Assembly (NCBI GenBank): GCA_019075865.1
Contig: JAGXAN010000001.1
Span: 62,001-126,000, forward strand
Origin: Hyphomicrobiales bacterium
GTDB taxonomy: Bacteria > Pseudomonadota > Alphaproteobacteria > Rhizobiales > Beijerinckiaceae
DNA: 64,000 nt
Direction: 5' to 3'
Each line of letters begins with the position of its first letter. Within the stretch, counting starts at the first letter, position 1. This document shows positions 34,792 to 44,556 of the stretch, piece by piece. The notes beneath the pieces were generated by a model that was given only the letters and a program-made list of their open reading frames with translations, had not been told where the DNA came from and made no database searches. Both the position numbers and the translations under genes were made by a program.

Positions 34792-37683
34792 TTGACTATT
34801 CTTGAGTTGAAACAAGACCCCGCCCCCTCAACACCGCTTCTGCGCAGGTGGCTACGCCATGCGCTGTTTCATTTCAAAACCATTCGCGGCCGAATACTTC
34901 TGGTGTTTTTGGCGCTCGGCATTGTTACCTCCGTCATGGGAACCTACGTGGTTTACAGTGTCAGCACCGTTGGCAACTTGGCCCGTGATACCTTCGACCA
35001 TTCGTTGATGGCAACCAGTTACGCGCGGGCTGCCGGGTCGGATTTTGCCAGGATCCAGACAGATCTGGCGCGTCTCAAGGCTGTCAGCAGCGACGCCGAG
35101 AAACAAGCTTTGAAAGCCAGCATAGTTGCCGGTGGTGCCTCGCTGATGGAGGACCTTGATATTGTCAGCGACCGCGCGCAATCCGAGCGCGCCCGATCGG
35201 CGATCGACGCTTTGCGCGCCAATTTCAACAAATGCGGTGTTTTCGCCGGTGATTACAAGGCATTAACGACCCTCGACGACTGCATGAAGGGTGCCAAGCT
35301 CAAGGACAATGACGGCATACGTGCCCTCAATCTCGTGGTCAATTATGTGGCAGGCGACGCTTTCGATCAAAAATTGGCAACCCAGGCCCTTGTCGCGACG
35401 CAGGAGAAACTGAACATTGCTGCCACGCTCGCGGTGCTAGTGCTGTCGGCTCTCGTACTTCGGCGTCTTTCGACCCAGATCACCAGTTCGGTTGGCCGCG
35501 CTTCCAAAATCGCCACCGACATAGCCGCCGGCCAATTGGATATTGATATCCCCCGCGCCGGCAAGGATGAAATCGGCTGGCTCATGATCAGCATGCGGGT
35601 CATGCGCGACAATATCCGTGAATTGCTCGGGCGCGAGATCAGCCTGCGCGAGGCAGTCCAGTCGCGGCTGGAGGATACGCTCGCCCTCTCGCAGGATGGC
35701 ATTGTCGTTACCGACGCCTTTGGTGAGATCATTCTGGCCAATCGCCAGGTCATCTCTTTCATTACCCATCACGATGGCGCGATGAACCGCATTGAACATG
35801 CCTCGGACGATGAATTCGCGAAATTGGCGATTCAACGTCACAAACACGCCCTGCGCGCCCTGATCGACGCGGCGGCGGGGCCCGGTGGCGTTCTCAACAT
35901 CAACGGCCGGTGGTTGCGGGTGAGCCAAAGCCAGACCCGCGAAGGGGGCCTGATGCTGGTTCTGGCGGATGTTTCCACGCTTAAGGAGCGCGAAAACAGC
36001 CTGAATATTGCCAATCAGCAATTTGATGCGGCGCTGGAGAACATGTCGAGCGGCCTCTGCCTTTATGGCCCCGACGGCAAGATTCAGGTCGTCAATGACA
36101 ACTTTCGCCGCATCTATAGTTTCGACAATTCACTGGTTCATCCCGGGCTTTCCTATGTTCAGATTCTGAAATGGATGGCGCAGAATTATGAGATGGAAGA
36201 CGCAGAGGCTGAGATAGATCTGGTCAGTGAAGTCAACCAATTACCCAAAGATTTCAGCCGCAATGTCAACCTGAAGGACAACCGGGTGATTTCGGTTATC
36301 AGCAAGCAATTGCCGGATGGCGGCTGGATCGAAACGCACGAAGACATTTCGGAACGCCGCCGGGCAGAAGGCAAGATCGCATTCCTCGCCTCGCATGACG
36401 TGCTGACGGGGTTGGCAAACCGTGCTCTGCTGGCCGAACGGGTCGATTACGCAGTGTCGGGTCTGGGTCGCGGCGTCGGCTTTGCCCTGTTCCTGCTTGA
36501 TCTTGACCATTTCAAGGATGTCAACGACACGTTCGGCCATCCCATGGGAGACGAATTGCTGTGCGCAGTGGCGAACCGGCTTTCAGCGCTGGTGCGTGAC
36601 GTGGACACGGTCAGCCGTTTGGGCGGCGATGAATTTGCAATTCTTTTGGCCGGTTCGATGGCGGCCAATGAGGCCGAGGCGATCGCGCAGCGGATTGTCA
36701 AATCCCTGTCGACCACCTTTGTCATCAAGGGTCAGGCTTTGAGCATTGGCGTCAGCATTGGCATAACCCTCGCGCCCAACGATGGCTCGGACGGTGACAA
36801 GCTACTGAAAAATGCCGATGCAGCACTCTACCTTGCCAAGAACGAGGGTCGCGGTGTAGCGCGCTTCTTCGATATGGAAATGGATGTTATGCTGCAAGCC
36901 AACAAGGATCGCGAAGCCGATCTGCGGCGGGCTGTCGCCAACAAGGAACTGGAAGTCCATTATCAGCCATTGCTTTGCATAGACTCCATGGAAATCGCCG
37001 GATTCGAGGCGCTGGTGCGCTGGCGCCATCCAATCAAGGGCATGATCCCGCCCATGGAATTCATCTCGCTGGCCGAAGATATTGGCTTGATCGGGGAGAT
37101 TGGCGAATTCGTCCTTAATACAGCATGTGAAGCTGCCACCCACTGGCCCAAAAGCATCAAAATATCGGTGAACGTTTCGGTTTCACAGGTGAAATCTGAC
37201 GATTTTGTCGAAGTGGTGACCAAATGCCTGCGCCAATCCCGCCTGTCACCCTTGCAGTTGGATCTGGAAATCACCGAATCCCTCGTCATGAACAAGAACG
37301 CCGGCACAGTCGCCAAATTGCATCAACTGCGCGAGATGGGCGTCGATATCAGCATGGACGATTTTGGCACCGGCTTCTCGTCGCTGAGCTACCTTGGCAG
37401 CTTCCCCTTCAGCAAGATCAAGATTGATCGCAGTTTTGTCGCCGGCCTCACCACCAATTCGGGTTCGCGCGCCATCATCGAGGCGGTGTTACTGATCAGT
37501 GCCAGCTACAAAATGAAAGTGACCGCCGAGGGCGTTGAAACCATCGAGCAGTTGGAAGCGTTGAAGAAAATCAAGTGCAATGAGGCCCAGGGATATTTGT
37601 TCAGCAAACCCATGCCCATCAGCGACGTGGAAAAATTCATATCGGAGCGCAATTACGCCAAACTTGAGAAATTGTCGGCATGA
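34792..37683 (+). CDS. Membrane-bound GGDEF-EAL cyclic-di-GMP enzyme with HAMP and PAS domains
   Basis: The 963-residue protein starts at TTG 34792 (AGGGGA upstream). Order: membrane helix about 33-53, periplasmic sensor to about 200, second helix, HAMP about 220-275, PAS-like segments about 285-390 and 400-515, GGDEF domain with intact RLGGDEFAILL near 611, EAL domain from about 690 with FEALVRW near 739, then DLEITESLVM and DDFGTGFSSLSYL. Both catalytic signatures look complete, so it could make and degrade c-di-GMP. The periplasmic part is rich in Ala, Asp and Lys and fits no sensor I recognise. Neighbours suggest a redox or copper signal. Confidence 0.9.
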   Translation: MTILELKQDPAPSTPLLRRWLRHALFHFKTIRGRILLVFLALGIVTSVMGTYVVYSVSTVGNLARDTFDHSLMATSYARAAGSDFARIQTDLARLKAVSSDAEKQALKASIVAGGASLMEDLDIVSDRAQSERARSAIDALRANFNKCGVFAGDYKALTTLDDCMKGAKLKDNDGIRALNLVVNYVAGDAFDQKLATQALVATQEKLNIAATLAVLVLSALVLRRLSTQITSSVGRASKIATDIAAGQLDIDIPRAGKDEIGWLMISMRVMRDNIRELLGREISLREAVQSRLEDTLALSQDGIVVTDAFGEIILANRQVISFITHHDGAMNRIEHASDDEFAKLAIQRHKHALRALIDAAAGPGGVLNINGRWLRVSQSQTREGGLMLVLADVSTLKERENSLNIANQQFDAALENMSSGLCLYGPDGKIQVVNDNFRRIYSFDNSLVHPGLSYVQILKWMAQNYEMEDAEAEIDLVSEVNQLPKDFSRNVNLKDNRVISVISKQLPDGGWIETHEDISERRRAEGKIAFLASHDVLTGLANRALLAERVDYAVSGLGRGVGFALFLLDLDHFKDVNDTFGHPMGDELLCAVANRLSALVRDVDTVSRLGGDEFAILLAGSMAANEAEAIAQRIVKSLSTTFVIKGQALSIGVSIGITLAPNDGSDGDKLLKNADAALYLAKNEGRGVARFFDMEMDVMLQANKDREADLRRAVANKELEVHYQPLLCIDSMEIAGFEALVRWRHPIKGMIPPMEFISLAEDIGLIGEIGEFVLNTACEAATHWPKSIKISVNVSVSQVKSDDFVEVVTKCLRQSRLSPLQLDLEITESLVMNKNAGTVAKLHQLREMGVDISMDDFGTGFSSLSYLGSFPFSKIKIDRSFVAGLTTNSGSRAIIEAVLLISASYKMKVTAEGVETIEQLEALKKIKCNEAQGYLFSKPMPISDVEKFISERNYAKLEKLSA

Positions 37684-37779
37684 ACGCCATGTCGACAAAT
37701 TTGCGTGTCACAAGGATCAATCGCCCGTCGCCGTCCTGCCTTTTTGTGAAAGCGACCCTTCAAGCTTAAGGATCATATC

Positions 37780-37941
37780 ATGTTCATCATTACCGGAATT
37801 GCCAGTGTTACCCTTGGCGCGGCGTTTGCCCTCAGCGCCCCAGTCAAGAGCCCGAAGGCCAAATCCTTTGAGCGCCTGGCCGGAAGCCTGCTGATCCTGG
37901 GTCTTGGCGCCTTTGGTTTGGGTATGCGCTATTTCCCGTGA
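37780..37941 (+). CDS. 53-residue membrane protein
   Basis: ATG 37780 has AAGGA 8 bases upstream. The product has a first helix MFIITGIASVTLGAAFALSA, a polar turn with Lys and Arg (VKSPKAKSFERLAG) and a second helix SLLILGLGAFGLGMRYFP. It is a small two-helix inner-membrane protein of unknown function, just downstream of the GGDEF-EAL gene. Confidence 0.6.
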   Translation: MFIITGIASVTLGAAFALSAPVKSPKAKSFERLAGSLLILGLGAFGLGMRYFP

Positions 37942-38029
37942 AAGCGCGATTGCGGGCCCGCTCGGGCCGCGCCCATGACCGGTTAAGTTTCAAAAAGGCA
38001 TGATGCGCCAAAGCCGCTGACTGGCGGCC

Positions 38030-39043
38030 TTAAGGATTTTTCGCGCTGGCGTCATGGGGCACAGAGGACAGGCTGTTCAGGAACGCCACCAAATCGTGCC
38101 TCTCGGCCTCGTTCAAGCCCAGCGGCTTGATCACCACCGATTGGCTCGGTCGCGCTATGCCCCCCGAATTATAAAAGCCCACCACATCGTCCAGCGTGGC
38201 CAGCGAACCATCGTGCATATAAGGCGCATGGGTCGCGACATCACGCAAGGTTGGCACCTTGAACGCGTATTTCAACTTGAGCGAGGTCTGAAAATAGCGC
38301 CCGCGACCGATATTATGGGTATCTGGCAGGCCGATATCCTGAAACGATCCATCCGTGAAGGCCCAGCCACTATGGCATTGGGCGCAATGGCCACGGCCGT
38401 TGAATATCGCAAAGCCGCGTTGGGCGGCCGGGCTGATTGCCTTTGCGTCGCCCTGCACGAAACGATCAAAAGGTGCAATGCCGGAGACGATGCCACGCTC
38501 AAAGGTTGCCAGCGCCATCTCGATGTTGGTTTTGTTGATTTTGCGGTCAGGGAAAGCGCCGGCAAATGCCGTCCGGTAATGACCGGAATTTTCAAGCCTG
38601 CCGATCAGCCGCGTCGCTGAAAGATTCATGTTGGCGGCACCGGTGATCGGCCCGAATGTCACGGCCTCAAGCCCCGCATATTTTCCATCCCAACCCAGAA
38701 AATCAAGCCATGCATTGTTCAGTAGGCTGGGGGTTTTCAACGCGATTTCGCTGCCCGTTGAACCATGCGAGGTTTTGAGGTTATTGCTCCATCCAAGGTT
38801 CGGATTATGGCAGGAAGCGCAGGAAATGTTACGTCGGTCGGATAAAAGATTATCAAAAAACAGGGTCTGGCCCAGTGCCCATTTGGCCCGCGAATAGGGG
38901 TTGGATTTAGGGTAAGGCACGTCCTTGGGGCGTTTGTATTGAGCCCCCGCCGATGTCGCAGGGCCAGCAAACCGCTTCTCCAATGGAAAACCGATTGTAA
39001 CTGCGAGCCCTAAGATTGTGAGTCCAAAAAGTTTGTTTTTCAT
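38030..39043 (-). CDS. MauG-like di-haem cytochrome c peroxidase family protein
   Basis: The 337-residue secreted protein (signal peptide about residues 1-20) has two c-type haem sites, CASCH at C75-C78-H79 and CAQCH at C220-C223-H224, with family features FFDNLLSDRRNISCASCHNP, DRFVQGD and VPTLRDVATHAPYMHDGSLATLDDVVGFYNSGG. Members reduce hydrogen peroxide or oxidise protein residues (MauG). Length fits the family. The reductant could be the cupredoxin encoded at 34215, an inference from proximity. Confidence 0.9.
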   Translation of the reverse strand: MKNKLFGLTILGLAVTIGFPLEKRFAGPATSAGAQYKRPKDVPYPKSNPYSRAKWALGQTLFFDNLLSDRRNISCASCHNPNLGWSNNLKTSHGSTGSEIALKTPSLLNNAWLDFLGWDGKYAGLEAVTFGPITGAANMNLSATRLIGRLENSGHYRTAFAGAFPDRKINKTNIEMALATFERGIVSGIAPFDRFVQGDAKAISPAAQRGFAIFNGRGHCAQCHSGWAFTDGSFQDIGLPDTHNIGRGRYFQTSLKLKYAFKVPTLRDVATHAPYMHDGSLATLDDVVGFYNSGGIARPSQSVVIKPLGLNEAERHDLVAFLNSLSSVPHDASAKNP

Positions 39044-39050
39044 GATGTGC

Positions 39051-39067
39051 CTGACATTGATTGTCAG
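39051..39067 (-). other. Inverted repeat just upstream of the di-haem peroxidase start
   Basis: CTGACA (39051-39056) and TGTCAG (39062-39067) form a 6-bp perfect stem only 8 bases before the start codon, in the region where the ribosome would bind. Confidence 0.35.
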
Positions 39068-39121
39068 ACCAAAGTCTTTACAAATTCTGAATTCTCAAAA
39101 ATTTTTCAATAAAATGAATGG

Positions 39122-39136
39122 TTTACGTGACGTAAA
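39122..39136 (-). promoter_or_regulatory. 15-bp perfect palindrome upstream of the di-haem peroxidase gene
   Basis: TTTACGT-G-ACGTAAA lies 79 bases ahead of the start codon. The shape is that of a dimeric repressor or activator site (MerR- or TetR-like); the regulator is not in the window. Confidence 0.5.
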
Positions 39137-39238
39137 GTGAACTGTCGCATATCTGTTATGCGCAAAACTCATGAAGCCGGATTGATGGTGTTTTTGAGCA
39201 ATTTTGGGTCATTTTGGTCAAATTAAGCGCTTGGCGGG

Positions 39239-40123
39239 CTAGTCGCCGAGAAAATCCCGGATCGCGCCGGTCACCAATTCGGGTGCTTCATGCACAACCC
39301 AATGGCTTGCCGATGGCGCTTGCACAACCCGCAGATCTGCGACGCATTCTTGCAATCCTTCCAGCAAAACCGGCAAAAGCGCCGTGTCCTGCATGCCCCA
39401 GATGACCAGGGTTGGCATTTCCACCCTGAATTTTGCGGCCTCCAGCTTCAACCCGCTTGGATCGGGCGCCCCGGGCACCGGCGGCAATAGCGGCGTGGCG
39501 CGGTAATAGTTCAGCATGGCGTCCATCGCACCCGGTTGTTGCCAGATAGCGACATAGGTTGCCATTTCGGTCTCGCTCAGCCCGCTTTTCCCCGAAACCG
39601 GATGCTTGAACATCGCTTGCAACCGCACGCAATCTTGCGCGAGCAGCCTTTCGGCAGCGTCCGGGCGGCGTAGCGCCAGCATATATTGGCTCGCGGCCTG
39701 CTGCGCCGGGTCTTGGGCCAATGCCCGCGCAAACGGCACCGCATGCGGGGCGTTGATGATAACAAGGCGGCGCACCATGCTCTTGAAATGGGTTGCAAAG
39801 GCCCAGGCAATCGCCCCACCCCAATCATGTGCGACCAGAACGCAATCGCTGTAGCCCAGATGCTCAATCAACCCGGAGACATCGCCCATCAGCGCGTCGA
39901 TACGGTAATCGCTCACCTTTTTGGGTTTGTCGGATAGGTTAAATCCGCGAAGATCCAGTGCCACGGTGAAATAATTCGGGCTGAATGCCGCCATTTGCCC
40001 GGCCCAGGCACCCGAATATTCCGGAAAGCCATGCAGGAACACCATCAATGGGCGCGTGCCTTTTTCGCCAGCGCTCAGATAATGCAGCCCGATCCCGCGC
40101 AGCACCGCAAAGTGGCTTTCCAT
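39239..40123 (-). CDS. Alpha/beta hydrolase, epoxide hydrolase or dehalogenase-like
   Basis: The 294-residue enzyme (ATG 40123; the frame extends to 40171) shows the oxyanion segment FLHGFPEYSGAW and the nucleophile Asp D100 in VAHDWGG. The late acid/His pair appears in WGMQDTALLP and SASHWVVHEAP. The Asp nucleophile and HGFPE point to epoxide hydrolases or fluoroacetate/haloalkane dehalogenases rather than esterases. Substrate unknown. It is transcribed away from the fatty-acid operon. Confidence 0.85.
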   Translation of the reverse strand: MESHFAVLRGIGLHYLSAGEKGTRPLMVFLHGFPEYSGAWAGQMAAFSPNYFTVALDLRGFNLSDKPKKVSDYRIDALMGDVSGLIEHLGYSDCVLVAHDWGGAIAWAFATHFKSMVRRLVIINAPHAVPFARALAQDPAQQAASQYMLALRRPDAAERLLAQDCVRLQAMFKHPVSGKSGLSETEMATYVAIWQQPGAMDAMLNYYRATPLLPPVPGAPDPSGLKLEAAKFRVEMPTLVIWGMQDTALLPVLLEGLQECVADLRVVQAPSASHWVVHEAPELVTGAIRDFLGD

Positions 40124-40374
40124 TTCATCCCCCGATTGGCCGCCGGCAAAAATTGAGATTGGAGCAAACAAGATTGCTTTACAAGCGCTGCATCGCCCGA
40201 TAGCTTTGGTTCACATATGGACGGAAGATCCTGAACCAGGTTGGAGCGCGGCGAGGAAGCTTGGGGCCAAACGGCTTTGAGCGGGCATTCTTGCCCTTGC
40301 GTCGAGGTTCAGTCTTTCCCGTTCATTTTGCGCTGTCGCAAGGATGGCGCCGTCCATGAACACAGGAAACTGCC

Positions 40375-42474
40375 ATGACAAGCATCCACTATTCCGTAGC
40401 CGATAAAATCGCGACCATTGCCCTCGATAATCCGCCCGTCAATGGTCTTGGCTATGCGCTGCGTCATGCTTTCATGGATAGCCTTGCCAAAGCCCAGGCC
40501 GATGCTGGCGTGGAAGCCATTGTCATCACCGGCACCGGCAACGTATTTTCGGGCGGTGCCGATATTCGCGAATTTGGCTCGCCGCGTTCCACCGCCGCCC
40601 CCAACCTTCTGGACATGATCAACGGTGTTGAGAGCAGCCCCAAGCCGGTGATTGCCGCCATCAATGGCACGGCAATGGGCGGTGGCCTTGAACTGGCGCT
40701 TGGCTGCCATGGGCGCGTGGCGCTCGACAAGGCGGTTGTTGCATTGCCCGAGGTCAAGCTTGGCCTCATACCCGGCGCGGGTGGGACGCAGCGACTGCCG
40801 CGCGCTATCGGGCTGGAAATGGCGACCAATATCATCGTCTCCGGCGAGCCTTTTCCGGTCAAGATGCTGGCCAAATCCGGGCTGTTCGACGCCGTCGTCA
40901 GCGACAATCTGATGGCCGCGGCCGCCGAGCTTGGCCGCAAACTCGCCGCCAGCGGCAAACCCCTGCCGATGGTGCGCAAACAGCCTTTCAACCTCAAGGG
41001 CTCGGACGCGGAAGGCTTTTTGCAATTTGCCCGAATGGGCGCTGCCAGCCAGTTCCCGCGTGAACCTGCACGCGCCCAGAGTGTCGATGCCATAGTCGGC
41101 GGTCTGAAATCTTTTGACGATGGCATGGCCAATGAGCGCAAGATTTTTGTGTCATTGATGTTCACGCCCGGTTCGCAGGCCATGCGTCATGCTTTTCTGG
41201 CCGAGCGCGGGGCCTCGCGCATTCCCGATGTCCCGCCCGAGACACCAACCCGCCCGATCACGAAAGTGGGCGTGGTGGGCGCGGGCACCATGGGCGGCGG
41301 CATCGCGATGAATTTTCTCAACGCGGGAATTCCGGTCACCATTGTCGAAACCCAGCAGGAAGCGCTGGATCGCGGCCTTGCCACCATCCGCAAGAATTAT
41401 GAAAACTCGGCCAAGCGCGGGCGCATCACCGCCGCCGACGTCGAGACCCGCATGGGCCTGTTGCAACCCACCCTTGATTTTGGCGCGCTGTCGCAGGCGG
41501 ATCTGATCATCGAGGCGGTCTTTGAAAATATGGATGTCAAGAAGCAGGTATTCGAGAAACTGGACAGCGTCGCCAAGCCGGGGGCGATCCTGGCCTCCAA
41601 CACTTCGACGCTTGATTTGAACGCGATTGCCAATTTCACCAAGCGGCCGGCCGACGTCATCGGCATGCATTTCTTCTCGCCCGCCAATGTCATGAAATTG
41701 CTGGAAGTGGTGCGCGGTGCGGCCACGAGCAAGGAAGTGTTGGCAAGCGTGATGAAGCTTGCCAAGCCCATCAAGAAAATTGCGGCGGTTTCGGGTGTTT
41801 GCGATGGCTTCATTGGCAATCGCATGCTGGAGCATTATGGCCGCATGGCGAATTTTCTGGTTGAGGAAGGCGCGACGCCGCAGCAGGTGGACCGCGCATT
41901 GGAAAACTGGGGCATGGCGATGGGGCCGTTCCGCATGGGCGACCTTGCCGGCAATGACATTGGTTGGGCGATCCGCAAACGCCGCTATGTCGAAAAGCCC
42001 CATGTCGCTTATTCGAAAATCGCCGATCTCCTCTGCGAAAAGGGCCGCTTTGGCCAGAAAACCGGCGCAGGATGGTATCGTTACGAGGCGGGCAACCGCA
42101 ATGCCATCCCTGACCCGGAAGTCGATCAGATCATCACCGATTACCGGCGTGAAATCGGCGTCAACCCGCGCCAGATCAGTGATTCCGAGATCGTCGAACG
42201 CTGCATTTTTGCGCTGGTCAATGAGGGGGCACGCATTCTGGAAGAAGGCATAGCCCAGCGCGCGTCGGATATAGATACGGTCTATCTGGCCGGCTATGGC
42301 TTCCCCGCATGGCGCGGCGGGCCGATGTTTTATGCCGATACGCTCGGCCTTTACAATGTCGCCAGCAAAATGAAGCAGTTTGCGCTGGCACCGCGCGGCG
42401 ATGCCAGCTTCTGGCAGCCTGCACCTCTCCTCGCCAAACTCGCGGCTGAAGGCAAAACCTTCAACGCCGCCTGA
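40375..42474 (+). CDS. Bifunctional enoyl-CoA hydratase / 3-hydroxyacyl-CoA dehydrogenase (FadJ-like)
   Basis: The 699-residue enzyme carries out two steps of beta-oxidation. The N-terminal crotonase domain has [28 protein letters not shown] and the Glu in [20 protein letters not shown]. The dehydrogenase part starts near residue 297 with [17 protein letters not shown] and continues with [12 protein letters not shown] and [17 protein letters not shown]. Two C-terminal domains complete it. It heads a four-gene run with thiolase, SDR and acyl-CoA ligase. Confidence 0.93.
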   Translation: MTSIHYSVADKIATIALDNPPVNGLGYALRHAFMDSLAKAQADAGVEAIVITGTGNVFSGGADIREFGSPRSTAAPNLLDMINGVESSPKPVIAAINGTAMGGGLELALGCHGRVALDKAVVALPEVKLGLIPGAGGTQRLPRAIGLEMATNIIVSGEPFPVKMLAKSGLFDAVVSDNLMAAAAELGRKLAASGKPLPMVRKQPFNLKGSDAEGFLQFARMGAASQFPREPARAQSVDAIVGGLKSFDDGMANERKIFVSLMFTPGSQAMRHAFLAERGASRIPDVPPETPTRPITKVGVVGAGTMGGGIAMNFLNAGIPVTIVETQQEALDRGLATIRKNYENSAKRGRITAADVETRMGLLQPTLDFGALSQADLIIEAVFENMDVKKQVFEKLDSVAKPGAILASNTSTLDLNAIANFTKRPADVIGMHFFSPANVMKLLEVVRGAATSKEVLASVMKLAKPIKKIAAVSGVCDGFIGNRMLEHYGRMANFLVEEGATPQQVDRALENWGMAMGPFRMGDLAGNDIGWAIRKRRYVEKPHVAYSKIADLLCEKGRFGQKTGAGWYRYEAGNRNAIPDPEVDQIITDYRREIGVNPRQISDSEIVERCIFALVNEGARILEEGIAQRASDIDTVYLAGYGFPAWRGGPMFYADTLGLYNVASKMKQFALAPRGDASFWQPAPLLAKLAAEGKTFNAA

Positions 42475-42509
42475 ACCCTGACAACCTCGGCCCTGCCCGG
42501 AGAATTTCG

Positions 42510-43691
42510 ATGAATGAAGCCGTAATTGTTTCCACCGCCCGCACTGCACTTGCCAAATCATGGCGCGGTGCCCTCAACATGACGCATGGCGCAACGATGG
42601 GCGGGCATGTCGTGGCCGCCGCCGTTGAGCGCGCCGGCATTGATCCAGGTGAGGTGGAAGACCTGATCATCGGTTGCGCCACACCCGAAGGCGCGACCGG
42701 CGTCAATGTCGCCCGCCAGATCGCCTTGCGGGCCAAACTGCCGGTGACGGCGGCAGGGGTTACCGTCAACCGCTTTTGCTCTTCCGGCCTTCAGGCAATT
42801 GCCATGGCCGCGCAATCGGTGATTGTGGATTCTGTGCCGGTGATGGTCGCGGGCGGCGTTGAATCCATCTCCTGCACCCAGAATGAGCACACCAACCGCT
42901 TCATGATCAACGAACCCTGGCTTTTGGAAAACAAGCCTGAAATCTACTGGACGATGTTGCAAACCGCCGAAACTGTGGCGAGCCGCTACAAGATCTCGCG
43001 CCAGTTGCAGGATGAATATGGCGTGCGCAGCCAACAGCGTGCCGCAGCCGGGCAGGCCGCCGGCAAATTCACCGATGAGATCGTCCCGATCACGGTTCGC
43101 GCCTCAGTGGCGGACAAGGCGACCGGCATGCTGCAAACCCGGGATGTGGTTTTGAGCATGGATGAAGGCATTCGCGCCGACACGACGCTGGAAGGCGTTT
43201 CCAAAATTCGTCCCGCGCTCCCCGGCGGCGTCATTTCGGCTGGCAATGCCAGCCAGTTTTCCGATGGCGCATCGGCCTGCGTCGTGATGAACGCCAAACT
43301 CGCCGAAAAGCGCGGGCTTTCCCCGCTGGGCATTTTCCGTGGGTTCGCGGTGGCCGGTTGTGAGCCGGATGAAATGGGCATTGGCCCGGTTTTCGCCATT
43401 CCCAAATTGCTGGCTCGCCACAATCTCAAGGTTTCCGACATCGGTCTTTGGGAGTTGAACGAGGCCTTTGCCGTGCAGGTGATTTACTGCCGCGACAAGC
43501 TCGGGATCCCGGATGATCGGCTCAACGTCAATGGCGGCGCGATTGCGGTTGGCCACCCTTACGGCGTCACCGGTGCGCGCCTCACCGGCCATGCGCTGAT
43601 CGAGGGCAAGCGTCGCGGTGTCAAATATGCCGTTGTCACCATGTGTATTGGCGGCGGGCAGGGTGCTGCTGGCCTGTTCGAAATCTGCTAA
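42510..43691 (+). CDS. Acetyl-CoA acyltransferase (thiolase)
   Basis: The 393-residue thiolase has the nucleophile C90 in [11 protein letters not shown], the His H349 in [16 protein letters not shown] and the second active Cys C379 in [11 protein letters not shown]. It completes the beta-oxidation cycle, releasing acetyl-CoA, and lies 35 bases after the FadJ-like gene. The combination makes a degradative role more likely than PHB-type biosynthesis. Confidence 0.94.
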   Translation: MNEAVIVSTARTALAKSWRGALNMTHGATMGGHVVAAAVERAGIDPGEVEDLIIGCATPEGATGVNVARQIALRAKLPVTAAGVTVNRFCSSGLQAIAMAAQSVIVDSVPVMVAGGVESISCTQNEHTNRFMINEPWLLENKPEIYWTMLQTAETVASRYKISRQLQDEYGVRSQQRAAAGQAAGKFTDEIVPITVRASVADKATGMLQTRDVVLSMDEGIRADTTLEGVSKIRPALPGGVISAGNASQFSDGASACVVMNAKLAEKRGLSPLGIFRGFAVAGCEPDEMGIGPVFAIPKLLARHNLKVSDIGLWELNEAFAVQVIYCRDKLGIPDDRLNVNGGAIAVGHPYGVTGARLTGHALIEGKRRGVKYAVVTMCIGGGQGAAGLFEIC

Positions 43692-43703
43692 GGGAGCCTG
43701 ATC

Positions 43704-44477
43704 ATGAGCGTCAAGAAATTATTCGATCTCAGCGGTCGCCTGGCTCTGGTCACCGGCGGTTCGCGCGGGCTTGGCCTGCAAATGGCGCAGGCATTGGGCG
43801 AAATGGGCGCAAAAGTCGCGCTTGTTGCGCGTAAGGCTGATGAATTGGCGCAGGCGCAAGGCCATCTGGCGGAATTGGGCATTGAGGCCCAGTCCTTCCC
43901 GGCCGATTTGTCCAAGCGCACCGCCATCGCGCCGCTCATTGCCGCCATCGTCGAAAAAATGGGCCCCATCGATATTTTGGTCAACAATGCCGGTGCCTCC
44001 TGGGGCGCGCCCGCCGAGGACTATCCGGACGAGGCCTGGGACAAGGTGATGGACCTCAACATCGACGCGATCTTTTTCGTCAGCCGTGAAGTGGGCAAGC
44101 GCTGCATGATCCCGGGCAAATCCGGCTCCATCATCAATATTGCCTCGATTGCCGGATTGCGTGGCAACCCCATTGAGATGAAAACCATCGCCTATAATAC
44201 CTCGAAAGGGGCCGTGGTGAATTTCACGCGGGCTCTGGCCGCCGAATGGGGCCCGCACAACATTCGCGTCAACGCCATTTTGCCCGGCTTTTTCCCGTCC
44301 AAAATGACCAAGGGTCTGCTTGGCTCCATGCAGGAAATGGTCATTCAGCGCTCGCCGCTGCGCCGCATTGGTGGCGATGAGGATTTGATGGGTGCCGCGA
44401 CCCTGTTTGCCAGCGATGCCGCTCGCCACATCACCGGCCAATGCCTCGCGGTTGATGGCGGCTCGACCGCTCTATAA
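43704..44477 (+). CDS. Short-chain dehydrogenase/reductase
   Basis: The 257-residue SDR has TGGSRGLGLQMA, NNAG near residue 94, a catalytic YNTSK near residue 168 and C-terminal GQCLAVDGGSTAL. It lies 12 bases after the thiolase gene with GGGAGC before the ATG. It may act on a hydroxy- or ketoacyl-CoA; the substrate is not readable. Part of the 40.4-46.2 kb fatty-acid operon. Confidence 0.88.
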   Translation: MSVKKLFDLSGRLALVTGGSRGLGLQMAQALGEMGAKVALVARKADELAQAQGHLAELGIEAQSFPADLSKRTAIAPLIAAIVEKMGPIDILVNNAGASWGAPAEDYPDEAWDKVMDLNIDAIFFVSREVGKRCMIPGKSGSIINIASIAGLRGNPIEMKTIAYNTSKGAVVNFTRALAAEWGPHNIRVNAILPGFFPSKMTKGLLGSMQEMVIQRSPLRRIGGDEDLMGAATLFASDAARHITGQCLAVDGGSTAL

Positions 44478-44556
44478 ATTCTTGCAGGCGGAAAAGGGCC
44501 CGTGAAACACACAGGCCCGGTTCTTGATGCGAATGATGACCCCAGGGAGGCTCAAT

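Noticed and set aside
34215-39043. Methylamine dehydrogenase (mau) cluster
   Set aside because: Only a cupredoxin and a MauG-like protein are present; no dehydrogenase subunits or mauEDL genes.
41152-42561. 469-codon open frame on the minus strand over the FadJ-like gene
   Set aside because: Antisense shadow; His/Arg-rich low-information sequence without family features.
44490-44520. GGGCC/GGCCC hairpin between the SDR and ligase genes as terminator
   Set aside because: Five base pairs with a large loop and no T run; the genes probably belong to one operon.
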